Numbered from the stretch's first letter, positions 40,127-51,259 are shown. The stretch is 64,000 bases of DNA from Dermacentor variabilis (GCF_050947875.1 NC_134577.1:71675139-71739138); one strand, 5' to 3'. Notes: generated by a model not told the origin, from the letters alone. Numbers and translations: made by a program.

Positions 40127-41699
40127 AACTAATTTGCGCATGATAGCAATTATAGCTTATGCAAAAGGATAATGTGCTGGAAAAGTGCAAAGCCGAACGA
40201 GAAGACTATAGAATAGGGCTGTGCACTGAAAATGATTGCTCAAGCAGACAAGCAAACAGCTGGTGCTTGAGAAAATATGAAGACCATACTGCACCGCGTA
40301 AGGCTCTCGCAGTAGAGTACATACTGTCCGCATGGCCTCTCTTTTACAGACACTTCCTTCGCTCCGTACGAGGATCAATACAGCACACAAATGGGCAGAA
40401 AGCTCCCCCTTCACATTATCTCCGTGACAGCTTTCCTTACAATCGACATCGTTGGCGCTTTTTCCCGTAATATTGCGCTTATTCACCCTTGACACAACAG
40501 TGGACTTGTGAGAAGATATCCGCGAATCTTAGAATTTCGACAATGGGTGTAGGGTGAACGGCATACGTATGTTGTGTTTTTTTCCTCTTTTTTACTCTTT
40601 CAGCGCAAGGAGAGCTCGTGGCAACAATTCTTGCCAATTTCCTTGCATTTGGTTACTTTGTTTCAAATTGTTCCTACTTGTAAATGTTCATATGTAATGA
40701 ATCGGAAATGCATGTTTTTTTTTTTTGTCCTTGCAAAATAAGCCTTAGTTTCAAAGACAAGAGCTTAAATTTCCTTTAGGTGAATGTCAGGTTGCTCAAG
40801 ACCTCGTTTCCAGTGGCACATCACATGGAAATGCCCGTTCACCGGATCCACTCGTCGCAACTGTTCAGGCATTCAACGCTTAGGTGATTTTGCCACAGTG
40901 CGTGTTTTGCCGAGCAGCCTGACATGTACCCAATACTTTGGTTGGATTTATTGCAACCGTCTACATATTTTGGGGCTGCTAGCATTGTAGGTTCAGTATC
41001 TGCCTCGTTACATATGCATTTTTGCGGAACGTGACCGATTGAAGCATATTATGTAAGCGTTTAGGTATGGAACAGGAATAGGTATTGCCGTGACGATCAT
41101 TGAGGCATTGTGCCGAGCGTGAAGAATCGGAAGGCCTGGTAAAAGGCGGCACAAAATTAGACTGATGACTTGAGCAGGAAGAAGATTAGTGAATGGGTTA
41201 TGTTGACGAAGTTATTCAAAAAGGAGCCTTGAGACGTGGCACTATTTCGTGTTAAAACATCTACTTTGTTAAAACACGCCAGTACGAATTCATTCAGCTC
41301 TTACGTTGCTTAGGTCACTGCAAAAACTCTACTGCTTTCTGTGTTCGCACTCGGGCGGCTCTGAGAAACCAGATTGAATCTCCAGTTGCCATGAGCTATC
41401 AACCTTTTCTGAAAACTGACCATGGTACATAGAACATCCTAAATTATTGTTGCCACTTATCCGCAGACGGCCATGCCATAATGCAAGAAAAAATAATAAG
41501 GTCCTAAATAATAATAATGAGCAAATAAAAATAAGAAAATAACATCGTCGACACAGATTGAGCCTAAGTAAACATCCGTGTGGAATGGGGACTGCTTGAA
41601 CACTACGCGATCACTTAGGACATATGCCGTGTTGGCTGAGGGCCTTCCTTCACTTCGGCTCTCAAATCAATATTATTCAATCTGGCGGCCTCAGGGCGA
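40127..41699. other. No recognised feature
   Basis: No gene, RNA or named repeat. An AATAATAAT-type low-complexity patch lies near 41480-41540. Confidence 0.4.
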
Positions 41700-41704
41700 G
41701 TGCA

Positions 41705-41718
41705 GTGAGTGAGTGAGT
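41705..41718 (-). repeat. Simple-sequence 3' tail of the retrotransposon
   Basis: (ACTC)n on the minus strand, GTGAGTGAGTGAGT on the plus strand, directly after the AATAAA region. Confidence 0.8.
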
Positions 41719-41762
41719 AAAGACTTTATTTGAAAACAAGGTATTGACGGATGACCTTGTTG

Positions 41763-44700
41763 TTAGGCAGCCACGAGCCCCTGGGCCCGGGCGGCTTCCT
41801 CAGCTCTCTCGATGACCTTGGCCTGCAGGTCAGGGTCGGAGCTGAGCAACACGGCCTCCCACTGCTCAGTACTACTTATTTCGTGATTTGTGTGATTTTC
41901 GGCTGGGCACGACCACATAATATGGAATAGATCCGCTTTTTGCTTACAATGCTTACATGTATTAGGGTATTGGTCCGGGTAGTAGTAGTGATAGGCTACG
42001 GGGTTGGGGTAGGTGTTCGTCTGAAGTCGTCTCCAAGCTACTTCTTGTCGCTTGTTAAGCGATTTGTGTGCTGGCGGGTACTCTGCCCTGGCTAACCTGT
42101 AGTGCTGAGTTATTTCCTGGTAACTGACCATGCGATCCCTCCCTGACCCTAGCCTGAGCCGTCCGGGTGCTCGGTTGGCGAGTCCTCGAGCGGCGGTGTG
42201 GGCGGCATCGTTGCCGGGTAGGGAGGAGTGTGCTGGTGCCCAAATGATCTGGATTGGTCGTGGGTGTTGGTTTGTGTCTATTATGTGTTTTACGGGAGCC
42301 GAGACCCGACCTTTCGCAAAATTGCGTACTGCTGCTCTGGAATCGCTAATAATGTAATGACAATGTGTGGAGGCTATTGCCAGAGCGATAGCCGCCTCTT
42401 CCGCTGTTTCGGAGCTTCTGGTGCGAATTGAACCACCAGCGCGTATTTGACCTGAGGAGTCCACCACTGCAAGGGACATACAGTTGCGTTCTATGTATTC
42501 TGCTGCGTCGACATAGACTACGTCTTTGAAGGAGTGGAATTTCTGATGTAGGGCTTTGGACCGCTCGGCCCTCCTTTCCTTGTGGAATTCGGGGTGCATG
42601 TTTTTAGGGAGTGGATTAATTTTGAGATGGCGCCTCTGATCGTGAGAAATGTCTATTTTAATGCTTTGCATCGACTCGTAGTTGATGCCGAGATTCTGGA
42701 GGATGTTTCGCCCGGCGGCACTCTGAGCTAGCCTTTCGTATTGAGATATAAGGTGCGCTTCTACTAGTTCATCGAGGGTGTTGTGCACACCTAGGGCTAG
42801 CAATTTAGCGTTGGCCGTTCTTATAGGTAGCCCAAGAGCCTGTTTATAGGCCCTCCGGATAATCCCCTCTATTTTCTCTCTCTCAGCCGCTTTGAGGCAG
42901 AGGTACGGGGTGATGTAGGTGATGCGGCTGAGAACGAAGGCTTGTACCAACCTTATGAGGTTGGCTTCTGTCATGCCAGAGTGTCGGTTGGCAATTCTTG
43001 AAATGAGTCGCATCGTCTGCTGAACGCATGCTTCCAGTTTATGAATTGTGTTGCCGTTGCGCCCGTGAGCTTGCATGAAGAGGCCTAGTACACGGATGGT
43101 GGTCACCACCGGGATCGCGCCTCCTCCGGCTCGCACAGTGATTTCTGGGGATGGCGCAGTGTCGGATTTGCGGTTTGTAGGGGCTCTGAGTAGGAAGAGT
43201 TCTGATTTTTGCGGGGAGCAGGCGAGGCCTTTGTCGGTAACGTACTTTTCAACCGTGTCTACAGCTTGTTGCAGCGTGGTTTCTATATCTCCATCGCTAC
43301 CTTTAACCACCCACAGGGTAATGTCGTCGGCATACAGACTGTGGTGTAGACCTGGAATCTGATTAAGTTGTTCCGGTAATCTGATCATCGCTAAATTAAA
43401 GAGGAACGGGGATAAGACTGATCCCTGCGGTGTGCCACGACTTCCAAGAGGGATCTTGTCCGATTGTAGTTCTCCTGTTCTTAGTTCCGCTGTGCGGTGG
43501 ATGAGGAAATCTTTGATGTAGTTGTAGGTCCTCTGGCCCACACCTAGGTACTGCAGATTCTCTAGTATAGCCTGATGCGCTACGTTGTCAAAGGCCTTTA
43601 TAAGATCAAGGCCCAGGACAGCTCGGGTACCATTCTTAGGTATGTGGTCCAGAACTTGGTGTTTAAGCTGAAGCATGATGTCTTGCGTGGAAAGTTTTGG
43701 ACGAAAGCCAATTATGGAGTTCGGCAATAAGTTGTTGTCCGCCGCAAAATTGTGGAGGCGGTTAAGTATAACGTGCTCCATGAGTTTTCCTACGCATGAG
43801 GTCAGAGAGATCGGGCGTAAGTTCTCGATCTGTAGTCGCTTACCATGTTTCGGTATGAATATTATTTGTGCATGCTTCCACTGCGAGGGGATAGAACCTG
43901 TTTCCCAACAGCGGTTGAAGTACTCTGTTAGGGCAGTGATAGATACGTCGTCTAGATTTCGGAGGGACTTATTCGTTATTCCATCGGGGCCTGGTGCAGA
44001 TTTAGTTCGGATTTTGAGCAAGACGGCTCGTACTTCAGCCTCTAGGATGGGTGCGTCTAGGTTAAGATTCTCCCGACCAGTGTATGGTTTCTGGGGGATT
44101 TGTGCATTTGTGCCTATGTACCGGGTTTTGAGCTCTTTTAGGAGCTCGTCGTTCGTGCCCTGGTATTGGTGAGTGATCTTATTGAGGCTTTTCCTCTGCT
44201 CGGATTTACTCTTATCCGGGTCCATAAGGTATCGGAGGAGATTCCACGTTTTGGCTAGACCGAGTTGTCCCTGCATGTCGCATACCTTTTCCCATTGGTT
44301 TTTGGTTAATTGGTTAGCGTATTCCTCGATTTCTATGTTAATTTGCGCGATGCGCAATCGGAGTGTACGGTTTAGTTTATTCTTTTTCCAGCGGGTTTGC
44401 ATGCTATTTTTGGCTTCCCACAAGTGCAGGAGGCGGCTATCCACCTCTACCAGACCATCGTCTTCAGGGATTTCCCTCGTGGCGCGTTTCACGCAATCTC
44501 TGAGATCCCCGATCCAGGCCTCGAGATCGTTTATGTGCTCGGTGGCGGTTGTCTCCCGAATCTGGCGGAAGCGGTCCCATTCCGTGAGCGAAACTCGTTT
44601 GCCCTTCTTGCGGGGTGGACCCGCCTGAATGTGGATTTCTATGATATAATGATCGCTACCGAGGCTTTCCCCGGTATTAGTCCAATCATAGTTGCCTATG

Positions 44701-45344
44701 TTTTTGATGAAAGTTAGGTCGGGAGTGGTGTCAACACTGACACTATTCCCGATACGGGTGGGTGTCTGGGGGTCTGTGATGAGAGTCAGTCCCTGTTGTT
44801 GGGCTTCTAGCCAAAGATTACGACCTTTGACTACCTCTGTGCGGTATCCCCATGCAGTGTGGGGAGCGTTAAAGTCACCTAATAATAATATGGCCTTTTG
44901 TTGGGAGATTCTGAGAACCTTCCTGAATAGAGTTCCGAACTTGTGACGTCGGCACTTTGGGCTACTATAGACATTAAGAATGAATATGCTTTCATCCTCC
45001 TTACGTTTAGGAATGAGTTCAATAAAGACGTGGTCTATGTCGACTTCTTCAATGTCATGTTTAATGACTGTTAGATTTCTGTGAACTAGAATAGCGGTGG
45101 TGGAATCCGACCCAGAAGCATTATAGGATTTGTACCCTGCCAATTTTGCGTGGCCTCCCGTCTCCTGAAGGGCAATGATATCAGGGGCCGCCTTACCCCG
45201 AAGGAACTGCTGAAGGTTTCCCCGTTTGCGGCGAAACCCACGGCAGTTCCACTGCCAGATATTGTAGTTAGGAGTGTGAGCCATTTTGAGGTGGCGAGGG
45301 TTCAGCGATCGGTTTGGAGATTTCGGATAGGGGTGGACGGTCAT
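41763..45344 (-). CDS. Retrotransposon ORF2: endonuclease, reverse transcriptase, RNase H
   Basis: An uninterrupted 1193-codon frame. Residues about 28-235 form an APE-type endonuclease with WNCRG (33), LQET (61), GDFNAPHTAWG (156) and SDH (232). Residues about 445-720 are the reverse transcriptase: SAPGPDGITN, LRPISLTSCVGK, LDLIKAFDNVAH (catalytic D580), GTPQGSVLSPFLFNL, and LYADD (D673, D674). Residues about 942-1055 are RNase H, with YVDAAEY (D946), AEEAA (E982 or E983), ISDSRAA (D1001) and GNDAAH (D1046). A C-terminal zinc motif, CX2CX7HX4C, spans 1130-1146. All catalytic residues I looked for are present, so the protein may be functional. Two starts are possible: ATG at 45344, or ATG at 45284 (MAHTPNYNIWQ), which begins just before the endonuclease and overlaps ORF1 by 17 nt. 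The second seems more likely by domain position. Confidence 0.95.
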   Translation of the reverse strand: MTVHPYPKSPNRSLNPRHLKMAHTPNYNIWQWNCRGFRRKRGNLQQFLRGKAAPDIIALQETGGHAKLAGYKSYNASGSDSTTAILVHRNLTVIKHDIEEVDIDHVFIELIPKRKEDESIFILNVYSSPKCRRHKFGTLFRKVLRISQQKAILLLGDFNAPHTAWGYRTEVVKGRNLWLEAQQQGLTLITDPQTPTRIGNSVSVDTTPDLTFIKNIGNYDWTNTGESLGSDHYIIEIHIQAGPPRKKGKRVSLTEWDRFRQIRETTATEHINDLEAWIGDLRDCVKRATREIPEDDGLVEVDSRLLHLWEAKNSMQTRWKKNKLNRTLRLRIAQINIEIEEYANQLTKNQWEKVCDMQGQLGLAKTWNLLRYLMDPDKSKSEQRKSLNKITHQYQGTNDELLKELKTRYIGTNAQIPQKPYTGRENLNLDAPILEAEVRAVLLKIRTKSAPGPDGITNKSLRNLDDVSITALTEYFNRCWETGSIPSQWKHAQIIFIPKHGKRLQIENLRPISLTSCVGKLMEHVILNRLHNFAADNNLLPNSIIGFRPKLSTQDIMLQLKHQVLDHIPKNGTRAVLGLDLIKAFDNVAHQAILENLQYLGVGQRTYNYIKDFLIHRTAELRTGELQSDKIPLGSRGTPQGSVLSPFLFNLAMIRLPEQLNQIPGLHHSLYADDITLWVVKGSDGDIETTLQQAVDTVEKYVTDKGLACSPQKSELFLLRAPTNRKSDTAPSPEITVRAGGGAIPVVTTIRVLGLFMQAHGRNGNTIHKLEACVQQTMRLISRIANRHSGMTEANLIRLVQAFVLSRITYITPYLCLKAAEREKIEGIIRRAYKQALGLPIRTANAKLLALGVHNTLDELVEAHLISQYERLAQSAAGRNILQNLGINYESMQSIKIDISHDQRRHLKINPLPKNMHPEFHKERRAERSKALHQKFHSFKDVVYVDAAEYIERNCMSLAVVDSSGQIRAGGSIRTRSSETAEEAAIALAIASTHCHYIISDSRAAVRNFAKGRVSAPVKHIIDTNQHPRPIQIIWAPAHSSLPGNDAAHTAARGLANRAPGRLRLGSGRDRMVSYQEITQHYRLARAEYPPAHKSLNKRQEVAWRRLQTNTYPNPVAYHYYYPDQYPNTCKHCKQKADLFHIMWSCPAENHTNHEISSTEQWEAVLLSSDPDLQAKVIERAEEAARAQGLVAA

Positions 45345-46128
45345 AGGGTTTGGATGCCACGCCCTTAAGGGAGCCGGAGGCCGTGGATGTAAATCTCGAC
45401 TCCCAGCGAAGTACTTTGGCTTCGGTCGCGGCTACCCGAGATTCTAGGTTGGTGGTTCTGGTTTCCAGAGCGTCTAGACGTGCGCTTATTTGTTGCAAGT
45501 GGGCACCATTCTCCTGATGTTGCTGAAGCATCTGGTTGGCAAGTTCAGTAATCATATGTTCTAGTTTCTCGAATCTTGGGGATATGTCTGAAGAGTTGTC
45601 TGTATGATCTTCTGCCTTACGTTTATGTGGGGGTGCTGTAGTGTTGAGTGAGGGATTATATGGTGGGGTTGGGCGCGGCGTTTGACTGCGCTCCTGTTGT
45701 TTTTGTTGTAATCGGGTGATTTCTGCACGCTGCTTAGTGATTTCGGTTCTCTGTTGTTCTATTAACTGCCTCATTTGTTGGAGTTCTGCCTCGAGAGCCT
45801 GCATCTTAGGATACTGAGCATTGGGAGAAGAGACCGTGTTAGCCCAGCTCACCTGTGGACCGCTGTTAGTCGGGGTCGTTCGTCTCCCGGAACTCGACCG
45901 GTTCCGCGACGTCCCGTCGGAGTCGGTGGCACTCGGAGTTGAGCTTAGTCTCGGGTAAGACCGAGATCGGCTCCTACTGCTCGATCCTCCGGGAAAAAAG
46001 CTTGCACTGGTTTCTTGGCTGTTCTGCGTCGATCGGCGTTCTCGCGATCTACTTTGCCTGCGCTCGTTAAGGTGGTTCTGTGCTTCCACCGAGAGTTTCT
46101 GCCACTGTCGTTGTCGGATGATGTGCAA
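45268..46128 (-). CDS. Retrotransposon ORF1, 5'-truncated
   Basis: An open frame of about 286 codons that has no ATG at its beginning; the first codons (TTG CAC ATC ATC) follow a T-rich stretch and an in-frame stop near 46149. The N-terminal quarter is Arg/Ser-rich (SRSRERRST, SRSRSRSYPR), followed by a QVSWANTV block near 92-99. Two likely coiled coils follow at about 107-147 (LEAELQQMRQLIEQQ) and about 184-246 (LDALETRTTNLESRVAATEA). ORF1 proteins of this kind bind the element's RNA, usually with CCHC knuckles or an RRM; none is visible, probably because the 5' part was lost on insertion. The frame ends at TAA 45270-45268, inside the start of ORF2. Confidence 0.85.
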   Translation of the reverse strand: MHIIRQRQWQKLSVEAQNHLNERRQSRSRERRSTQNSQETSASFFPGGSSSRSRSRSYPRLSSTPSATDSDGTSRNRSSSGRRTTPTNSGPQVSWANTVSSPNAQYPKMQALEAELQQMRQLIEQQRTEITKQRAEITRLQQKQQERSQTPRPTPPYNPSLNTTAPPHKRKAEDHTDNSSDISPRFEKLEHMITELANQMLQQHQENGAHLQQISARLDALETRTTNLESRVAATEAKVLRWESRFTSTASGSLKGVASKPYDRPPLSEISKPIAEPSPPQNGSHS

Positions 46129-47400
46129 AAAAAAAAGAACACAGTCTCAATGACAAAACGTGTTTCTGCCCCTCCACTTCCACTGTTCTCAGTCTCGAGC
46201 AAAACGAGCCACATATCTGTCAGCACTGATTGTACTCGAATGCAATGCCGTGCGAAAGTGTGCGGAGCTCCACTATGAAAGGTTTTCAACTCTGTGTGAC
46301 ACCTGCTGTCCTTAACGAGATGAAGTAGCTAGCATATCTTTTGGATAATCTCGTTCGATCTCGGCGGGTTTCCGGAAAACAATGAGTCCAAAAAAATAGA
46401 AAAGCTTTTGGCGCATTACGTACGTGCCTTCAATTTGTTCTGTCCGCTCGATCGGTAGAACTCAAAAAGTCTTTCGACGCTCACATTTATAAGCTCATGC
46501 GTATGGGAGAGGGAGGGTGATGGGGGGGATATCGGACCATTGGTACCTCATAGGGGTATCAGTAGACCTGTGAGGTTGCCGAACTACTTTTAGTTCCTCT
46601 GCATGCTATAATCTTTTGAGCGTCCGTACGGCGTACACCAAGTCTTTGTTTCTGCTGGTACGCCTAATGGTTGTTCGTCAATAAGCCGATCCGGTCCGGT
46701 CCGAGACTCCAAAGCGTGCACGTAGGCATCACAAGTGTGGCTTTCACGTCGATCTGACTAATTATAATTTTTTTATGCTTCTGTCCTGAGCTGTAGGACC
46801 CGCTAATAAAATCAACCTCCGTTCATGTTTTGATTTCATCGAGCGAAAGTAAATAGCATAACATAAGAGCATTTTACAGGATTAAAAAAAAGGAACGTAC
46901 TTCTTCCGCGTGTCTCCCCATTAAATCTCCAAACTTAACAGCCCATCAATATGTTTGCGAGCGGAATGTTTACAAGCGAGCGGGTAAAGATTTCATCTGA
47001 AAAAGAAAGTTTCACAACGGTGCGATAATTACGATAACCACAGTTCGTGCCGGCCGCACTTTAGCCGAGATACAAGCTTGCCGTAAATGTGGGCCGTTAT
47101 CGGCAAGCGCATTAGCAACGAGAGGTAAAAGGCTTATCGCACTTCCCGGTGATTTCTCCCCGCGAGATGTGATGGATCGATGCCTGATGAGAAGCCATCA
47201 GGTTGTGTGCGAAGCAAACAAATCGTCGGAATTCTTCCGCTGGCTTCTAGCAATGACGGTCGGAGAGCCGTTTGGAACCGATATCCGAAGCACCGCATTA
47301 GTCAAGATCCCCCCCCCCCCCCTAATGACTTCCTACTCTACCACCTCTGAACACACCTCCCTCTGTTTCAAGAACCCCCTTCTGGTGGCAGTGCGCTGCT
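46129..47400. other. No recognised feature
   Basis: Begins with an A10 run next to the retrotransposon's 5' junction. A C13 run lies near 47310. No gene found. Confidence 0.4.
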
Positions 47401-47781
47401 TGCTCCCCCCCCCTTTTTTTTTCGTCCCTTTTCGTAACAGTTAACAGTTTGGCAGGTACATTTAACCAGAAAGCCATCGGAATTGCACAGTTGGAGGAAT
47501 CGCAGAGTGGGAAAGAATTCGTGCGGGATATCTCTAGCGTGAAATGTACGCGTGATAAGCACAGCCATAGGAAAGAAGGCATTGAAGGAGAATTACGAGG
47601 TAATGTAAGAAAGGCTGCTAAAAGAAACAAAAAAAGAGAAAAGAATGAACACTCTGTGAATAGAACCGCGAGAAAGGTCAAGAAGGTAAGACGGGAAGTA
47701 AAAGACAGCTACCAATCAGACGCATGCTCGAAATCCCAGCTATACAAGAGTTCGTCGAAGCAGGAAGAGGGCTCAAGCTAG
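47401..47781 (+). other. Pyrimidine tract followed by a Lys/Arg-rich open frame, possibly an exon
   Basis: A long C then T tract at 47405-47437 ends in TTCGTAACAG and TTAACAG, which would make a strong 3' splice site. After it the frame stays open for about 110 codons to a TAG at 47779, encoding a very basic peptide (for example RKAAKRNKKREKNEHSVNR). No family is recognised and the peptide composition could simply reflect AG-rich DNA. I regard this as weak. Confidence 0.15.
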
Positions 47782-48768
47782 GAATAACTTTATTTATGTG
47801 CCTGTAGCTGTTGGCGCAATTTATATCGTTTGCATTACGAATGCTGTAAACGGTTCTTTCTCTTTCTTCGTTTTTTATTGCCACCCTGTGGATCCCAGCT
47901 CTTTTATTGACGTTTCCACGGCGCTCCTAAAATGACTGATGAATTAGGTTTCAAAACAGTGCTCTGACTAGACGCGAAAAGAAACAGCGACACGAAAATG
48001 CGTAATAATTGGATGCGAGAGACACATCTCTAAAAATAATCCTGGGCTCATTTACCAGAAGACACAACCACGAAGAATAACGTTACCCCTGTTCAGGATG
48101 TGAAAGTAATAAAGGCAATTTTGCCGATGGAATTACTTCTAAAACAAGAAAAAAAAACATCATTTGTAGAGGCTGCAGCATAATGTTTGCAGAAATCTTC
48201 ATCCGCTTTCTTCAGCCCTATTTCTTCATACGGATACCGCAAATTACTAAACTAAGAGATACATTAAACCTAATGGTATCTTGAGTGCTAAATCCTGTAC
48301 GCTCAGTTGATTACAAAACAAAAAAAAAAAAACAAAGATATGAAATGTCACACGGGATAAATATGACGATACGAGCTATGCAACATCGATCTGTCACCTC
48401 CTCAATGTTTAGCTTGAGTGTTACCACTGTCATTTCTTTCGTGATGTGCTTGTTAGAATCGAAAATTAGAATAGCCGGCTGGACACATCCTGTATATGGG
48501 AAACGGAGGCTTGCTCCAATTCTAGAACGGCGGCCGAACTCCGCACTTTCTCATTTGCCAGCATCTTGTGCGGAACGGTAAAATTGCGAGAAGGATAAGT
48601 AGGTGAGAGAAGTCGACGGTAAAAAATGTCTAAAATAATAAAGCGAACCTCGCGCAGCACATATACAGTGCCAGAGAAATACATTACGCTGAAGTGTAGA
48701 CACACAACAGCCACTTGTGGCGTCACTTGCATCAACGAAAATAAAGCGGGAATTAAGGAACAACGATA
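47782..48768. other. No recognised feature
   Basis: No gene or repeat identified. Confidence 0.4.
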
Positions 48769-49050
48769 TTATTAAAGGGCCCCTGAAATGGTTTTTGTTG
48801 TACTCCTAGACACAAAACGTATCTCCCAAGAAATGCTCTCTCACAAGGATTTCGTGTCAGCGCGCAATATTACCGACAGGTACGAGTGCTTAAACATTAC
48901 CCCCGCCTCAAGCCGCGACGCTTCTCCTCAACTTCTACACCGAACGACGATCGCTTTGTCCAGCCTCCTTGAAGCGGTGACGCTAGAGTTGTCTGCCTCC
49001 TGCTGACCTGAACGGAGTGTGTTCCCGCGTCTTGTTCCTAAATAGTATTT
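48769..49050 (+). repeat. Probable interspersed repeat beginning TTAAAGGGCCCCTGAA
   Basis: The start ATTATTAAAGGGCCCCTGAA and the block TACTCCTAGACACAAAACGT resemble a dispersed tick repeat known to me from many loci; only one copy is in the window, so this is recall and not shown here. The right border is uncertain. Confidence 0.3.
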
Positions 49051-51152
49051 ATCCTTAAGGCTCGGTTACATTTAGCGAAATTTAAAGACGAATTGAACGC
49101 GGTGGATGCAGACGCAGTGAATGTTAGCTGGCTTTTTCTTCTTTTTTTTTTTTTTTTGCTGCATAAAACGAAAAAAGAGAGATGCCGCGACGGGCATTTG
49201 CCCCATGGCTGCAAGCGTGTATAAAATGTACAAACTACAAAGTAACTCTTGCCGATATTATTTCGGTTTGATAATTGCCTCATAGCACGAAAATATCTGA
49301 TACGTACGTTTACGATGTCTCTAAGTTACGCTCGTAAGATTCGTTTTTAGTCGTCAGCGGAAAAAGAAAGCGCTGCCACGTACTACCTTGTGAATGGGAT
49401 GAAACGGGCCGTTTATAACGCTTTCGCTACTCTAGAATCTAAAACAAAAATAATTACAGAGAAACAAAATAAATCAATCGGGAAGTAAACCCACATCATA
49501 TGCGTGGGAGGCAAAGATGGCTACATTACTACACTGCATCAAAGTCCAACTGGAGATGGAGGTTTTCTGACGAACGTCGTCACAGGCTGTAAAGCGCGTT
49601 CACTTTCCTGCGCAACGCTTTTCTTTTTTTCCGGATCCCGGTTGGTTGGGATATTTTTCTGCTATAATTATGGGCAAATTATTTACTGATCCTGGCTGTC
49701 TGACAAGTGCGGAACCTGTGATTACCGCTGAAAGCGACTTTATTTCCGAAATTATGGGTGACCGCTATGTTGAGCGAGGAGGTTGGTGTTGACATTGACA
49801 TGCGATGCTTGCGTTTCCTACAGCATCTAGTCGCTACAGTTTACTCCCAACACACACCTGCAGTGCAAGACGATTGTAATATAGCGCTAGTACCATTCAG
49901 GTTACTGCCGCCAAAGAAGACATTGAAGGCCCCATGTCATTGCCAGAGCTGTAGCAGACGATCCGTGTTCCCAGGCAGAAGTGGGCCATTGTTTTGAAGA
50001 AAAGTGTGTATTTATTACATATGCGCACTTATGTTTAAGAGTACTCAAATTGTTACTATGCATATTCATGCTATCACATATAAGAATAAATGCAGCAGCA
50101 TGTTTCAAGCATTCCCGATTATTCAACGTGATTAGCCAATCGGATAACTCGCCCGACTGACGTCCCGCGCTTGTGCTCTGTAGCAGGGTACAGGGCGGCT
50201 GGAAACTCAGGGGAGCGGCGCCGCTGCGATAGGTAGCGATGCGCATTTTAAAACCTTACAATAAATTACGCGCTTTACGCGGAACGTTTAAATGTGTCAC
50301 TTAATGTTCGAAAGGACCTACCCTAACGACTCAGTACACTTGTACGAAATCGTCAAAAGCATTTCAGGGTTGGTTAAGATACCGAAGTGAACATTAGTTA
50401 GGACGTGCATTCAAAAGCTTAGTCAATTGATTTGCCAGAAAGATATGGACATGATTAAAAATAAACGAGGTATAAGATGTACTGGGCTTGGTGCCCGCAA
50501 TTCCACCATCTTTGGTACTGCCGTCACCGCGATGCTTTATTTGGTACGACAGCGCGCTAAATGAGATGATATTACGGATGATGGGATCGCATACAAAGGC
50601 GTGTAGAATACAACGGTGCATGCAATGGTCACAATGTAAATATGTTGCGGCGACTATAAAGAATTTCACAGCGCGGGATACTCGTAATACGCAATGTATC
50701 CTTCCCAGAAGTAGGAAGTTCAATGTTAGAGTCGCAGATGTCGACGATAACAGTGCGGCTCTGAATTTCGGTTTGAGTGGTGAATCTCCGCGAACAGTAT
50801 ACTTTCTCGAACTTTTTTACAGGCTGTCTGGACCTTACCTCGTTTCTTAGGGAACACGGGCTCGGAGTTGAGCCTCATGTTCTGTAAAAGAACAGCGCTC
50901 ACATGCTGCAATTGGGCACTCCATCAGTTTCCTTTGAAATAATACCGTATTTGCACGGCTCCAACGCGCATCTTCATAAAAATATTAACGCGCATCGAAT
51001 AAAAAGTGTATTCAAATTTGCCTGCGCGTTACAACTGTAACTGATTCTGCCACGATTTAAAGAAACGAGGCCGATCCTTACTAATGACGAAAACCTTAAT
51101 GCAAGGTAGTTCGCCTTGGCGTGGAAGCTTGGGCTTGTTGGTGATTCATTTG
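49051..51152. other. No recognised feature
   Basis: No gene, RNA or named repeat. A T17 stretch lies near 49141-49158. Confidence 0.4.
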
Positions 51153-51259
51153 AAAAAGGAGACAGCACAAAAAAGACAAGGACACGAGGGAGCGAGAGCG
51201 CTATGTGTGAGTCGCTCTCTCATTTCCTTGTCTTTTTTTTTGAGCAGTGTCCTTTTTAC
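51153..51259. repeat. Foldback element, imperfect inverted repeat of about 48 bp arms
   Basis: The left arm, AAAAAGACAAGGACACGAGG then GAGCGAGAGCGC, is mirrored by GTCGCTCTCTCATTTCCTTG then TCTTTTTTTTTGAGCAGTGT. The outer ends (AAAAAGGAGACAGCAC and AGCAGTGTCCTTTTT) also pair in part. The loop is about 10 nt. It has no coding capacity, so it is either a small non-autonomous element or a foldback. Confidence 0.75.

Larger units (their letters stand above)
41705..46122 (-). mobile_element. 5'-truncated non-LTR retrotransposon (I-group-like, with RNase H)
   Basis: The element lies on the minus strand. It comprises the end of ORF1, a complete ORF2, a short 3' untranslated part with a polyadenylation signal (CAAATAAAGTC near 41728), and a terminal simple repeat (ACTCACTCACTCAC on the minus strand, 41705-41718). 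The EN-RT-RNase H order of ORF2 with a C-terminal CCHC motif fits the I superfamily; assignment to a named clade needs a tree. Borders are set by the simple tail on the left and by the loss of the ORF1 frame on the right. GTGCA occurs at 41700-41704 and 46123-46127 and may be a short target-site duplication, but five bases could match by chance. Confidence 0.9.

Noticed and set aside
43675..44628. Plus-strand open frames of 165 and 151 codons
   Set aside because: They lie opposite the retrotransposon ORF2, whose catalytic motifs show the minus strand to be the coding one.
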